Below, piece by piece: positions 1 through 12,000 of a DNA stretch of 64,000 nucleotides. Position 1 is the stretch's first letter, and each line of letters begins with the position of its first letter. Origin of the DNA: Alitta virens (Eukaryota > Annelida > Polychaeta > Phyllodocida > Nereididae); contig OW028574.1 of NCBI GenBank assembly GCA_932294295.1, forward strand, positions 11,108,215-11,172,214. The letters run 5' to 3'. The notes below the pieces were generated by a model. That model did not search any database. It saw only the letters and a program-made list of their open reading frames with translations, and was not told the origin of the DNA. The translations under genes were made by a program, and so were the position numbers.

Positions 1-84
1 GAGACGAAGGCTCGACCGGGAATCGAACCCGGGACCCAGCGGTTGGAAGCCCAGAGCGCTACCTCTGAGCTATGCCCCAGCCCC
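1..84 (-). repeat. tRNA-derived SINE head (truncated by window edge)
   Basis: Read on the minus strand, this stretch has a tRNA-like A box (AGCTCAGAGGTAGCG) and a near-perfect B box (GGTTCGATTCC), spaced as in a tRNA, with an anticodon-loop-like CTTCCAA between them. The acceptor arms do not pair, the anticodon stem has a mismatch, and the sequence runs on past the T arm. It is therefore more likely the RNA polymerase III promoter head of a SINE than a working tRNA-Gly gene. The SINE body would lie left of position 1. The post-B-box string CTTCGTCT recurs at 42840-42990. Confidence 0.55.
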
Positions 85-109
85 AAACTCCCGGTCAGAC
101 CGTCAAGAC

Positions 110-620
110 CGATCCCATTCTTCTGGCCAATACAGTTCTGGTAATTCTGATCATTCCTCTTACAACCAACGAGACCAATCCAGAGATCGTAGAGTCACAT
201 TCGTGGAAATAGAGACAATTCGCCGATAATATGCCACTATTGTCTTGTATGGGTCATCCATGGGCAAAATGTTACAAATTAGCAGATGACATTGCCGCCG
301 GTGCTGTCACTAGCCCAATGTCACAGAATTTTCAATAGGGGCCCAGGCTGATCACGCCAAATAACACCAACCAGACACCGCACCACCTCTGATCTACCTC
401 TCCCAGCCACCCCTCATCCTTCATCCGCCCCTGACGCCGCTGCCTACCCTCTCCAATACACTAAACCCCCAGCCATGTCTGGTCCTCCATCTTCGGCGCA
501 GGTGTCCAGTACAGATTTTGGTAGGGAAACCTCCCACCGGTCTGGCTCTTCCACCCCACCCCATTCATCCGCTTCATCCAATTCGATAGAAGTCCTCCAA
601 CAGGGTATCATTCAACATAC
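110..620 (+). pseudogene. Decayed retroelement gag-like segment
   Basis: Short open stretches rich in Ser, Arg, Gln and Pro follow each other in different frames. Around 225-275 one frame shows a Cys-x2-Cys pair and the neighbouring frame a Gly-His-x4-Cys pattern, together resembling one CCHC zinc knuckle broken by a frameshift. A proline/serine-rich open stretch of about 90 codons runs from about 350 to a stop near 635. Gag nucleocapsid proteins of LTR retrotransposons have this composition and knuckle. No protease, reverse transcriptase or LTR is visible, so the element class is open. It is broken by at least one frameshift and several stops. The call rests on composition and one motif only. 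Confidence 0.3.
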
Positions 621-739
621 CGTAACATATGAGTAGTCCTGCTCTGGGCTTCAACTTTTGAGACAGCAGCTGTCTTTAAATATTTGTAAAGATAAAGTCA
701 AAATTCTACTTTTCAGCATGACTGTACATAGCCAACTTA

Positions 740-855
740 CTATAATACATTTTGATGACAATCACATGCCTTGTAACTGGCAGTTTAATATTTTGCATAA
801 TCATGTGACACAGCTGTACATCTTGATATATGGTACATAATTAAATACTGACAAA
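740..855. repeat. Diverged outlying copy of the 145-bp repeat
   Basis: This copy shares the core strings ACATTTTGATGACAATCAC and TAACTGGCAGTTTAATATTT with the array at 1246-1915, from which it is separated by about 390 bp of unrelated sequence. Its centre reads ATCATGTGA, a variant also found in the last unit of the array but not in the inner units. Confidence 0.75.
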
Positions 856-1245
856 TCTTTTGAACTTCAGAATGTCTATTTGATATGCAGTATGCCACAA
901 ATGCCTGTATTTTATGTCTAATGATGATTGTTGAGTCCCAGTACAGTGAAACTACAGTCAAAGTACATACGATGATGTTTTACGAAATGTACTTCAGACC
1001 ACGGACGGGTTGGTCCATTTTTACAACATCGGACGTGAAAGCATGTCATGGATTTCTAAAAATACAACATCCAGGCAGATGAACACACAAAATGAAGTTC
1101 TGTAATTGTTTAGGACTCTCAGCCTACAGCTTATTGTAATGTATACCATCTTTGATTTTCATGTTTACATGTATAACAATCAATGCACACATAAATAACC
1201 CATTTAATTTTTACACCATAACACATTGTTCTGCTGTTCCCAAAA

Positions 1246-1915
1246 GACAAACATATTTTGATGACAATCACAAGCCTTGTAACTGGCAGTTTAATATTTT
1301 GCATTAAGTGGTACAGCCGTGCATCTTGATATACAGTACGTAGTTACATACCGACATTTTTCTGTACCAATTCATTTGCTTTCCAACTATGAATAATACA
1401 TTTTGATGACAAACACAAGCCTTGTAACTGGCAGTTTAATATTTTGCGTTAGGTGGTACAGCCGTGCATCTTGATATACGGTACCTAGTTACATACCGAC
1501 ATTTTTCTGTACTAATTCATTTGCTTTCCAACTATGAATAATACATTTTGATGATAATCACAAGCCTTGTAACTGGCAGTTTAATATTTTGCGTTAAGTG
1601 GTACAGCCGTGCATCTTGATATACGGTACGTAGTTACATACCGACATTTTTCTGTACTCATTGATGTGCTTTCTAACTATGAATAATACATTTTGATGAC
1701 AATCACAAGCCTTGTAACTGGCAGTTTAATAATTTGCGTTATGTGGTACAGTCGTGCATCTTGATATATGGTACGTAGTTACATACAGACATTTTTCTGT
1801 ACTAATTCATGTGCTTTCCAACTATGAATAATACATTTTGATGACAATCACATGCCTCGTAACTGGCAGTTTAATATTTTGCATTATCATGTGATACATC
1901 AGCACTTTCACACTT
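1246..1915. repeat. 145-bp tandem satellite, about 4.6 units
   Basis: Units begin at 1246, 1391, 1536, 1681 and 1826, an exact 145-bp period. Inner units are nearly identical, while the first part of unit 1 and the end of the last unit are diverged. Each unit carries TTTTGATGAC, AACTGGCAGTTTAAT and CTTGATATACGGTACGTAG variants. The array ends just left of the probable UPF2 polyadenylation site. No open reading frame or transposon terminus is visible. It could be a local minisatellite or a fragment of a dispersed satellite. Confidence 0.85.
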
Positions 1916-1959
1916 GGAAGATCATATCTTGATGTACCCTAGGTAGTTACATAATAAAA

Positions 1960-3080
1960 AAATGTTCAAAGAATTTTCTTTATTGTCAAGATGACATTAA
2001 AGCACATGCAAAATGGATTGATACAATTAAGCTCCAAAGTAAAATACTCTTAACAGTTCCAGCTAAGCTTTTTTTAATAAAACTTCATTTCCTGAAATGA
2101 CATGTCACCAATAACAGCATGTTTTTAAGTTCTACTTCAACAGAATCATAGTTTTTACTTCTGAATTAACAGCAGACATGTTTTTGCTACATCCTAGTTC
2201 AACTTCACCACAAACTGCAACAAAATCTTGTATCAAATTTATCCTTACGCAGTACTTAATTCATTTTAGAGTGATTTTCATTAGTCGCACCAATTTTGAT
2301 CCTCTTTAACACCTCTGATACCTTGTCTATCTTAGCACTAATTATTATATTTCATTAGATTCAGTGAATTTTTGACTGGTTTCACCCCCTGTCCTCCAAC
2401 ACAGACAAGCGTTATCAGTTTAAGGACGATCATCGCGCTGTTTTGGCAGTCGCAGATATGTCCTTCTTCAGTTTCGCCTTATATTCATAGCTCTGACCAG
2501 GCTTTCAGCGCTTCCTGCATACACAATTGAACAACATATAAACAATCACGAATCACTTTACAGCTTTTCATGATACCTTACCATACACAAATTTCAGTCC
2601 ACTTAAAAAAGAAAACAGACTTCCAAAACTTTGAACAGATTATTTCACCTACTATTATTCACCATAATTAAAACATCTCACTCACTAAAACTGACAATAA
2701 ATGAAGGAATGAATTTTATTGCCATGTAGAGGTCACAAGAGACCTAAACGCTAGTAATCAATTTTGGATGGAATGCATCACTAACCAGTGAGAACCAAAC
2801 TCATTAGATTTTTTTTACCCAAACAACGCTGCCATTTTGCTTTGGTCATGTGACCCTTCTGAGCCAATCAGAAGCGCTGTTTTGACAGCTGTCTCAAAAT
2901 ATATATGATCCATGAATGTATAATTTATCTTACAATGTCATATGACAATCATATTGTTATATATGACACAAAACACAATTCCATTTCAGGCCATCTCATT
3001 TTTACAACTGGCAATACCACTGGGAATTTATGAACTAAGGCCCCAAGTTGCTGGCACAAGTCTGAAGGACTTTTTCATAC
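1960..3080 (-). other. UPF2 3' untranslated / terminal exon region
   Basis: Minus-strand AATAAA signals lie at 1979-1984 and 2715-2720. An exon-like block with higher GC content than its surroundings lies at about 2395-2514, preceded on the minus strand by an AG acceptor (first exon base 2514). The last certain UPF2 exon carries a consensus GTAAGT donor overlapping its stop codon, so this block may be the true terminal exon, with an alternative stop at 2505-2507. The remainder (2520-3080) shows nothing coding. Confidence 0.5.
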
Positions 3081-6000
3081 TTACGACGCCACAACCTTAG
3101 ATCCGAATATAAGATCAGCGTCAGGGGCGCCTTTGGGGTGCTGATATTTCATTCTCCTTTCTCTGTTGGTGTTCGAGGGCAGAGTTCTATTCAGACCCGC
3201 TATCATCTCTGTAAAGAAAAGGCATGTTGATTGATCAAGATAAGATTATACTACACATCAGTGAGAATCACTGGATTGGACTGGATTCGATTCGGTTAGG
3301 TTAGTTTTTGACTATCAATTCCACTGAATATGTAATAAAACTCAAGTTAAACAGAATGAAAATTTGCTGTTTCAAAAGACAAGTACAGTCTGACCTTCCT
3401 ACATTGCGCCTCTAATTAACGCGAACCTCCGTTATTAGCAGTACCCGCATGTCCCCTGAACCGACTAGACATAGATTATGAGTGTGAGCTGCGAAGTGCA
3501 ATTAAGAAAAGATCACTATTTAGAATTGCTCTTATATGCTTTCAGCATAATACTTAATTTAAAAGCTTTCATACTGTTTATGCTATTGACTGGACATGAC
3601 CTTAATTACAATTACGTAACAGGCTAGACAGGCAAAATCGCGATCGTTCCGGTTGAGCGAACACGTCCTTTTTGGCGCGAAGGGGCGTGGCAGTATAGAC
3701 CGCGTTAATTAGAGAACCTCCGCTACATCGCGGTTGTGATATTATGTCCCCCAAGGACCGCAATTAACGGAGGTCAGACTGTTATATGATACCATTGTTT
3801 TAAGTTTAGATTTCTCATCAAAATGTGTTACCTTGGTAATCCTCTTCTTCTTGCCTCTCGTGGATGTCAAGCACCACTCGCTTCATCCTCTCTTTCTCCA
3901 ACTTTTCAGCCTGAAAATTTCAACAACAAAAAATGTTTCACAAATTCAAAAAGTCCTCTAAAATAACTCAATGGTTTACAATCTTCAGACAAAACGCAAA
4001 GTTAAAGGGGAACTAATGGAAGTTTGTATGTTAATTTCAAAAGTTCAATTAGATGTTAAATAATATATTGGTGTGAAAGGAAATGTCTTAAAGGCTGGTT
4101 TGACATCGTTTCAAGCCAATTAAAAGTGCAATTTGCACCAACCGCCGACATGATGCGGGCCGCCATTATTGCACATGGCACCCAAGACAGTGACGTCACT
4201 TATGTACACTGCTAGGCCATATATATGCATTCAGCCATATGAATCAATTCATCATCCTGTTGATTACAAGCCGTTTCATTGTTCATTGCAATTATAACAA
4301 GAACATACAGCACAACAACATGAAGGGTGTTAATTGCAATTTTTTGGGAATACAGAATAATTATTGCATTGATTGCAATGAGCTTATTTCAAATGTATGT
4401 TGCATGCTAGAAACATTTAATATAGGCCTACTAGTTTAAAATAAAATATAATATCAAAAACTCTTTTTCAACAAACAATCACAATTAAGAACTGATCCCT
4501 GTTGTAAACTTTTTATTAAATTTGCAATTTGTCTGCCATACTTTAATTTTCATCCCATCATTATTTCTTAGATTTAGATCTTGTTATTTATATATAAATG
4601 TCTTTTTTCATTTTTTTTCATTAAATAGTATATATTCTTTTAAATATGAGTTTTTAGGGGACATCCACGTGAGCCTTTTTTTAAATAAGAACTTATTGGA
4701 TGTCTCCTGACCAAAGGTAATTAGATCATATGTATTTTGACTTTTATTTTATTTATTTTTCTGCTAATAGTTGTTCCTTGCTGCTTTTGTTTGTTTTATT
4801 TAACATTGATCTAATAAATTCTTTCTTTCTCTGTCTAATTGCTTTGTCTCAAGTTCAATGGCAATTACTTGACACTCAGTAAGAACTGCTCTGAAAGTGC
4901 AATTAACTGTATCTAAACTGTTGCTGACAGTTTCTCACCTGTTGAATAGTACAACAGTGACGTATTTCCGGTCAGTGCAAAACACCAGGAATTTAAAAAA
5001 ATGGCGGCCTCCGTAGTTCACAACACGGAGCTAATAAATGCAGGATATTTCATTACCAGGGCACATATACAAGTTATGAATAGCATGGAATTGTTTCTAT
5101 GGACCCAAGCTAAAATCTGAGAGGTAAAGTGCAAAAGGGGTTAGTTCCCCTTTAACATTCAGAACCCTACCTAAATAAAATACATTAATACGTTTAGGGC
5201 TAATTTTGAAAAGTAAAAGTATCTAATCTCCCAACATTGCAAGCAATTTTTCAAGTTTGCTTAATTTACATGACCATTGCGCATACTATTTGTTGATATA
5301 TCTTTAAATCTACATCATAGAACAAAAGATAGATTACAAATGACTAATCAAAACAAGAATATAAAAAAATTATTCTATAATGACAAAGTCTTATTTCCAT
5401 ACCTCCTCTCTTTCCTTATATTTAGTGGCAAATTCAGCAGACACAGGCACTGTTAGTTTGGAGAATTGCTGCTTGTTTCCTTTGCGAGTCATCAAAAGGA
5501 AGTTGATGTGGTGACCAGGTTCCTCCTCATCCTCTCCTCCCATCACATCTTCTTGGCTCTCGGATTGAGACAGTTGCTGCAGCTGCTGCTGCTGCTGCTG
5601 TTGCTGCTGCTGTGGTTCCGGTTGAAGCCCAGCAGGAATCGGAGGTACTACTCCTGTACAAAAAAGTTTAACAAATATCGATTACTTGTCTCAGTTGTGA
5701 TGCTGCTTTACAATTTAATTTTAATTTGTACGTATACTTTCCGTATGAAAATGAAGATTATACATTGTCCATCCTGGACCATCCAATTCTGGGATCCTCA
5801 AATTGTGTTTGTTATACTTGGGTATTGTACAAGAATTGCTGTATGAAAGCTTATTCTATGGTGATTTGACAGAAATATGCAATATTTTCACCTACCCTTC
5901 TTTTTGCGGAGATGTAGTGGCACAGCTATGTCAAGCTGAGGCACTTTAACCGCCTCGTGGCTTCTTGCTGTTATGTTGTCAGCCAGCATTTTGTCAAACT

Positions 6001-9000
6001 GTGTCATGAAATCCTCATCCTCTGGGCAAGTCAAATGTTTTGGGCCTCCAGTGAGCACTGTTACCTGTAAAAACAAAAATACTATAATTACCACAGGTGC
6101 TACCAAATATATATGTAGGTGTCGTTTCCATATACATCCATTTCTGTAGTCTATATATGTCTGCCAATGGTCACACGTATTGCAAACAATAACAGACTAC
6201 TATGACTGGGTATGACCATTAAAGGGGAACTAAACCCTTCAGCACTTTACCTCTCAGAAGTTAGCTTGGGTCCATATAGAAACACATCCACGCTATTCAA
6301 TACTTGTATATGTGCACTGGTAATAAAATATTCTGCTTTTTAATTAGCCCCATGTTCTGAACTACGGAAACCGCCATTTTCGACTTTCCAGAAATATGTC
6401 ACTGTTGTCCTAAGTCACAGCCAATGAGAGCCAAGTATTTTTGTTGCATTGCATCGCAATGCAATTGCTTGACCATTGGCGAGAACTGAGAGTTTCAGAA
6501 ACGCGTGTTAACACTGGTTAATTGCACTTTGAGTTCTCAATTTGGTAATTTGTCACGGTTCTCACCAAGTGTCAAGTAAATTGCCATTGAACAATTTGAG
6601 AAAATGCATTTTATTGTCAGTACATAAGTGACTCATTTATGCATGGACAATTAATTGCATTGAAAATTACGGCCCCTACACCTTGATCTCATGCTGAGAA
6701 ACATTGACTGGTCAGTTCACTTTGTTATACAACTATTGAACGTTTGGATAACTGATTACTAATAAATATATTTAGCATATAGATATAAAATCATAAAATG
6801 TTTTAAATCATACGAGCAAACAACTGCATATAAAAGTATAGCACCCAGAGCGTTAATAGGCTTTTTAAATTGCTAAGTAATTCCATACAAAATATGTATC
6901 CTTACTATGTTTGTGTTACTGTTACAATTATTTTCTAAACTGGCTGGGTTTGCAGGGATAAGGCTCTGCTGTTTGGACTTTTTGATACCAGTATGCTACG
7001 TTGGTCAGTTATATGCAATGAAATCCACCTATATTTTTGTTTTGGCCATCTTTTATTGCAGTTTTAAGACTTTTGGCTTTCCACAGCTTGCTCAAAACCA
7101 CACTGAAGAAAGTGTGCAATGAGGCTTTTGTATTCCAACAGTAAAATATGTGTCACTCACATGGCATGGCTTGGTTTCTGCTGTTTAAGTTGTTTTGCAA
7201 CCATTGCAATGAGCCTAAATCTTCTAAAGCCTCCATCAAGCAAGACATAAGGTGTTTGTAATAGCTATTTTATCCTCAGCAGACACTAAGTTTCAGTGGT
7301 AAATCCATGTTTTCAAATGCATGCCTCTGTGCATAATTAATAGTTATTATGTAGGGCTGACATGTCACCTACTAAGCCTAGCTGCATTCATACATTCCGT
7401 AGGACTACGTGACGTCACTTGCCTGGTGTGCCCTGTGGAATAATGGCGGTCCCCTACGTTTTAGCGGTCGGTGCAAATTGCACTTTTAGCTGGCCTAATA
7501 CCACACTAAACTTGACTTTTAGACCCTATTTTTTCCACTGTAATATATTTTTTTACATCTAATTGATAATTTAAACTGAACGTACAAATTTCCTTTAGTC
7601 CCCCTTTAAATTAAGATGAGGAATAAAACCATACACTTCGATAAAATATTTTCCTCGAAACAAATTTGTTAAAAACCTTACATTCCTAGTACTTAACAAA
7701 ATGCCCCATCAGCTTATAACTAATATCCCAACGATCATACAACTGCCCAGTGCAGCCCTCGTAATCCTGTTCTTGTCACTAACCTGGTCTTCCTCCTCTT
7801 CTTCTCCTGCAGACAACATCACATCATCGTCATCGTCATCATCATCATCTTCTTGGCTCCGTTCCACCGATTCCCCATGGTAACGTGGGTTCGACTGACC
7901 GCCCGTGAGACTTTCCCCTCGGCTAACACTGCTAGATCGATCTCCTATGTCTGAGTCCTGGGTGCTGTGTTCGTCCGTCAGTTGCATTTGAGACAGCTTC
8001 TGACTCATGTCGTCTATAAAGCAAGATAAGAACTTATTCAAATTTTACAACTTTAATCATGGTTTCCAATAGAGTTTCACACATTTTCAAAAGGCTATTT
8101 TCACAAGTGCATCTAGTTTTTTCAGCATAAATTGTATTCAATGTTCGCAATAATCTATTCTAGTTAATTCAACTTGTCATCTCATTTGTGTTTGAATGAG
8201 ATTTATATTTTATTGCTCACAAATGAATTTTGATAATATTTGGAAATCTGAGGAATGCTGCTGAACACAAGATTCAGGCTTATCATCATACCGCTTTTGT
8301 CAACTAAATTAATCAAATTTATTCATGATTCATTTAAAGAAATAAGAAATAAATACACACCACCATATTCCTCCGTCTCGGGAATTGTAGACAAAGCATC
8401 TTCATCCTCCTCATCCTGATCACCACCCGGCAATACTTGGGCTGCAATAAAAAAAAAAACAATTCAATCCATGGTGTACTTGGCTCAGTAGTAATTTCTG
8501 GTGATCGGAATTGTAGACAACTCAGCGCAACGCTTCAGACTGTGGAGCCTTCTACCAGTTCTTGGTGCCCTCTGTTGACTTCGCCATGAATTATTAATCA
8601 CCAAATATTGAATGAAAACTTCATGAAAAAGAGACTGAATGCACTACATGTCCTTCAATAACAACAAGAGGAGGTAGATAAATTAACTCCACATTCGGCA
8701 ACTAATCAGCATAGTAAATTTTTTAATTTTTTTTGAAATGCGAGTTTTGTCCAGGTGCATCAAACTGTAGGATTACCATTACTGTTGAATTGACTCTTGT
8801 CTTTTTTCTCCCCTTTTTGAGCACCAAGACACAAACTTTATGATTGCAACACTTTAGATTACTCACACAGTGTCACACTTTTGAAATGATATAAAGACAC
8901 AGGCTATATGCAAAATGTATTGTATGGCCTGCTTCTAGTTCACATTCTTCTGGAAACACATTACTATTGCTGGAAACAAACAGGTACAAATAATGCACTC

Positions 9001-12000
9001 ACCCAACTTAGCCCTGAATTCTTTGTCTAATTCTTCAGCAGCATTAAAAGCTTCCTCATATGATTGGAACAACTTCAATTTTGGTCGCATAACTTCCACC
9101 GTGTCCTTTAAGAGATACTCCACATCCATTGGGAAAGGGCGCTCATTGTCCCAGACTGGTAAGCTGCGTTTGAACCAGTAATATCGCTGCAAATAAATTT
9201 TGATTCATCAATTTAGAAATGCAGACATCTAGAAATACAGCATACCGAGTGTAGCATCAATGTTAAACCTGTGATGTCCAACTTCTGCACTACCGTGTGT
9301 TTCTGGTTTAATACAGCAGAGGGCAGCAGTGATCAATGCCCTTGCCATGGTAACAGATTTCTGTACAGTCGTTTGACAAAGCAATTGATCAGTTTCAACC
9401 AATACATTACAGTTAAACAGCTGCTTACAATTCCAGTACAGCGGACTTTGCGATACATCAGCAGTTCATTTAAAACTTCGAGGCTTTACCGATTTCCTAT
9501 AATGTATGTATAAATTCGTTTATTAAAGTCACACGAAGTAATACTTTAAAAAAATAATAAAATGGTTATCAACAACCTCAAAGTTATACCTGGAAGTATG
9601 TTAAGAAGCAGTCCAACTTCTTCTTACTTGACCCTCGGTCAAAATATTGACCACAAGTATTTAGCACTGTGCACACCAAACGGATTCGGAATAGATGTTC
9701 TGGGGGATCTAGAAGGGTGGCCATTTCAGCTGTAAACAAATCACCAGGTTATCTGTCTAAAAGAACTTGACAATCTACAAACTAACTAGCTTAAGATAAG
9801 AAGTAAATCATATCATAAGAATGTAAATCATACTCCATGGAGTAGGTCATGACTTACCATCAAGAGTGACTCCGTAAGTAATGAAAGAATAAAGAATTTT
9901 GAATATCACAGAAGATTCCACCAAACGGTAGTTGTACATCTCTCCCAAATACTTGACACAGCTTACTCTTCTTTGGTTGAACTTGGGGTGATTCAGCTGT
10001 GAAAAATATTAGTGTGAGGAGCATTTGGTTAAAATGTACAATCAAATGTCTTCATTTAAGCAACATACGGTTTTAAGTTAAAATGTTCTCGTTATAGCAG
10101 TAGGGTAGATATGGCCATAACTTTTCTTTACGTTCATCAGTGAAGTTGATCTATCTTGAGGTCAGGCATCATAATGTTGAAATTTGATACGACAGTAATA
10201 TCATAATTTATCATACGATAGATCATAATTTTACTGTTAAATTAATGATATAAATTTACCTCCATCCCGACTCGCATATCTTCCAGAATTGCATCAACAA
10301 CCTGCACAGCTACTTCTTCCTGCAGAAAAATATCAAGCAATGGATTAATAAGATTCTGTTTGCATATTCCCTTTGCTTCAACTTACTTTGCTACGTAAAG
10401 ACAGATGGAAGATTGCAAATGATCTTACTTGATATGGAGCGATACCAGCCAGCACATTGGCAGCACAATGAATACTGTTGTAACGTACGTTCCATATCCT
10501 TGTGAGAGTACGCATGGTGTATTCCCTGATCTGAAAAACAAAATTCATTCCAATTCAAATTATGGCATTAATGCACTGCACAACAATCCAAAACTAGAAT
10601 CTACAACTTCAGAAGATACTGCTCAGTCTGACAAAACCTACCTCTGCATTATCCCAATCTAATTTTCTAATCTGCCGTAAAACCTGAAAAAAGGAGACAA
10701 AATATTGCAGATACCTTCAAACTATCGCACGAAGACGATCAACAAGTATTCAGCCGTATGACTGACACATGCTTTAATAATTTAAGACAAGCAAAGATTC
10801 CAAAACTTCCATCAGGGCTGTAACACAAAATCACACCAGTCTTTTTTAATTCTTTTTTTTTGTTACCTTTTCCGTAGTGATTTTGCTAAGGTCTTTATAG
10901 ATCAGTCTGCGGATGTATTCATGCATCGGTGGGCGATCTGGTTTGCCTTCATTCTTGACATCAGGGGGATTGCTGTAGTAAAACGCATTTTCTATCATGG
11001 TCGTATATCTGCTGTCTAGATGAAGAGCAGTTTTCTTCCTCATCATGACATCCTAATTCATGATATCAAAGAAAGAGTTCAGGAGGTAAGCTGGTGTTCA
11101 TGAAATAGCAACATTACATTACATGTTATTCCTTATTTCATTTGTAAATATTTGTCATCTTCTTTTGTTATTATATTTTTACTGTAGCTTATTCTTTGTT
11201 TTATTATCACCACCGACTGTGAATAAAGTTTTAATTTATCTATCTAAACTAAGTTTTTTTTTTAGTTTTTTTTTTAGAAAGTAAAACAGCCTTAATATAA
11301 TAGTCATGGTCTCACCAAATATATCTTAATCCTATGATGTGATTCTGGTGATCTATACAGAAATCGTCCGCATGTCTCAAGGAGTGAACACGCCATTTCT
11401 ATATTGTGGTGAGTGAAGTCAAACAGCAACATCTGCAATAAATTATTCAAAGAAATTACAAAAAAAAATTAAATTAAATTTTGGTTTCAAAGCCTTAGCA
11501 TACAATAATGTGGACCCACCTTCAAACACTGTAATGCCTCTTGCTTTGGAAACATTTTGAATTTGACAAGTTCTCCTGCAAAGAAATTCGAAATGTTCAT
11601 GGCATGTATACTGGCAGTTTCATTAGAATTAATCTCTTGTAAATCTACTCAAGCAACTATAAAAAGTTTGTACAACTCCATATCATGCATTATTTAAACA
11701 GCCTCTGCATAACAACCTCTCGAAACATGGAAATTGTTACAAGTTGAAGTGAAACAACAATCTTACCTATAAATCTCACAGTCTTCAGCTTTGATTCTAT
11801 GTTAATCTGGTCCTTTTTCCGCACCTATATTAAGCAAAAGTGTACAAAACCAATTTGTTTCTCATAAGCTTTGTTGATATAGTTATACAGGGTGTGTTTG
11901 CTAATTCAATGCATTTATACTTACATGCCACTTGAAATCAGCCTTCAAACATGCAGATAAATCGGTCGCCACATCCGGCATACAGGGATACAGTATAGCC

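Noticed and set aside
1..84. Functional tRNA-Gly gene
   Set aside because: Acceptor stem does not pair and the anticodon stem is mismatched; better explained as a SINE head.
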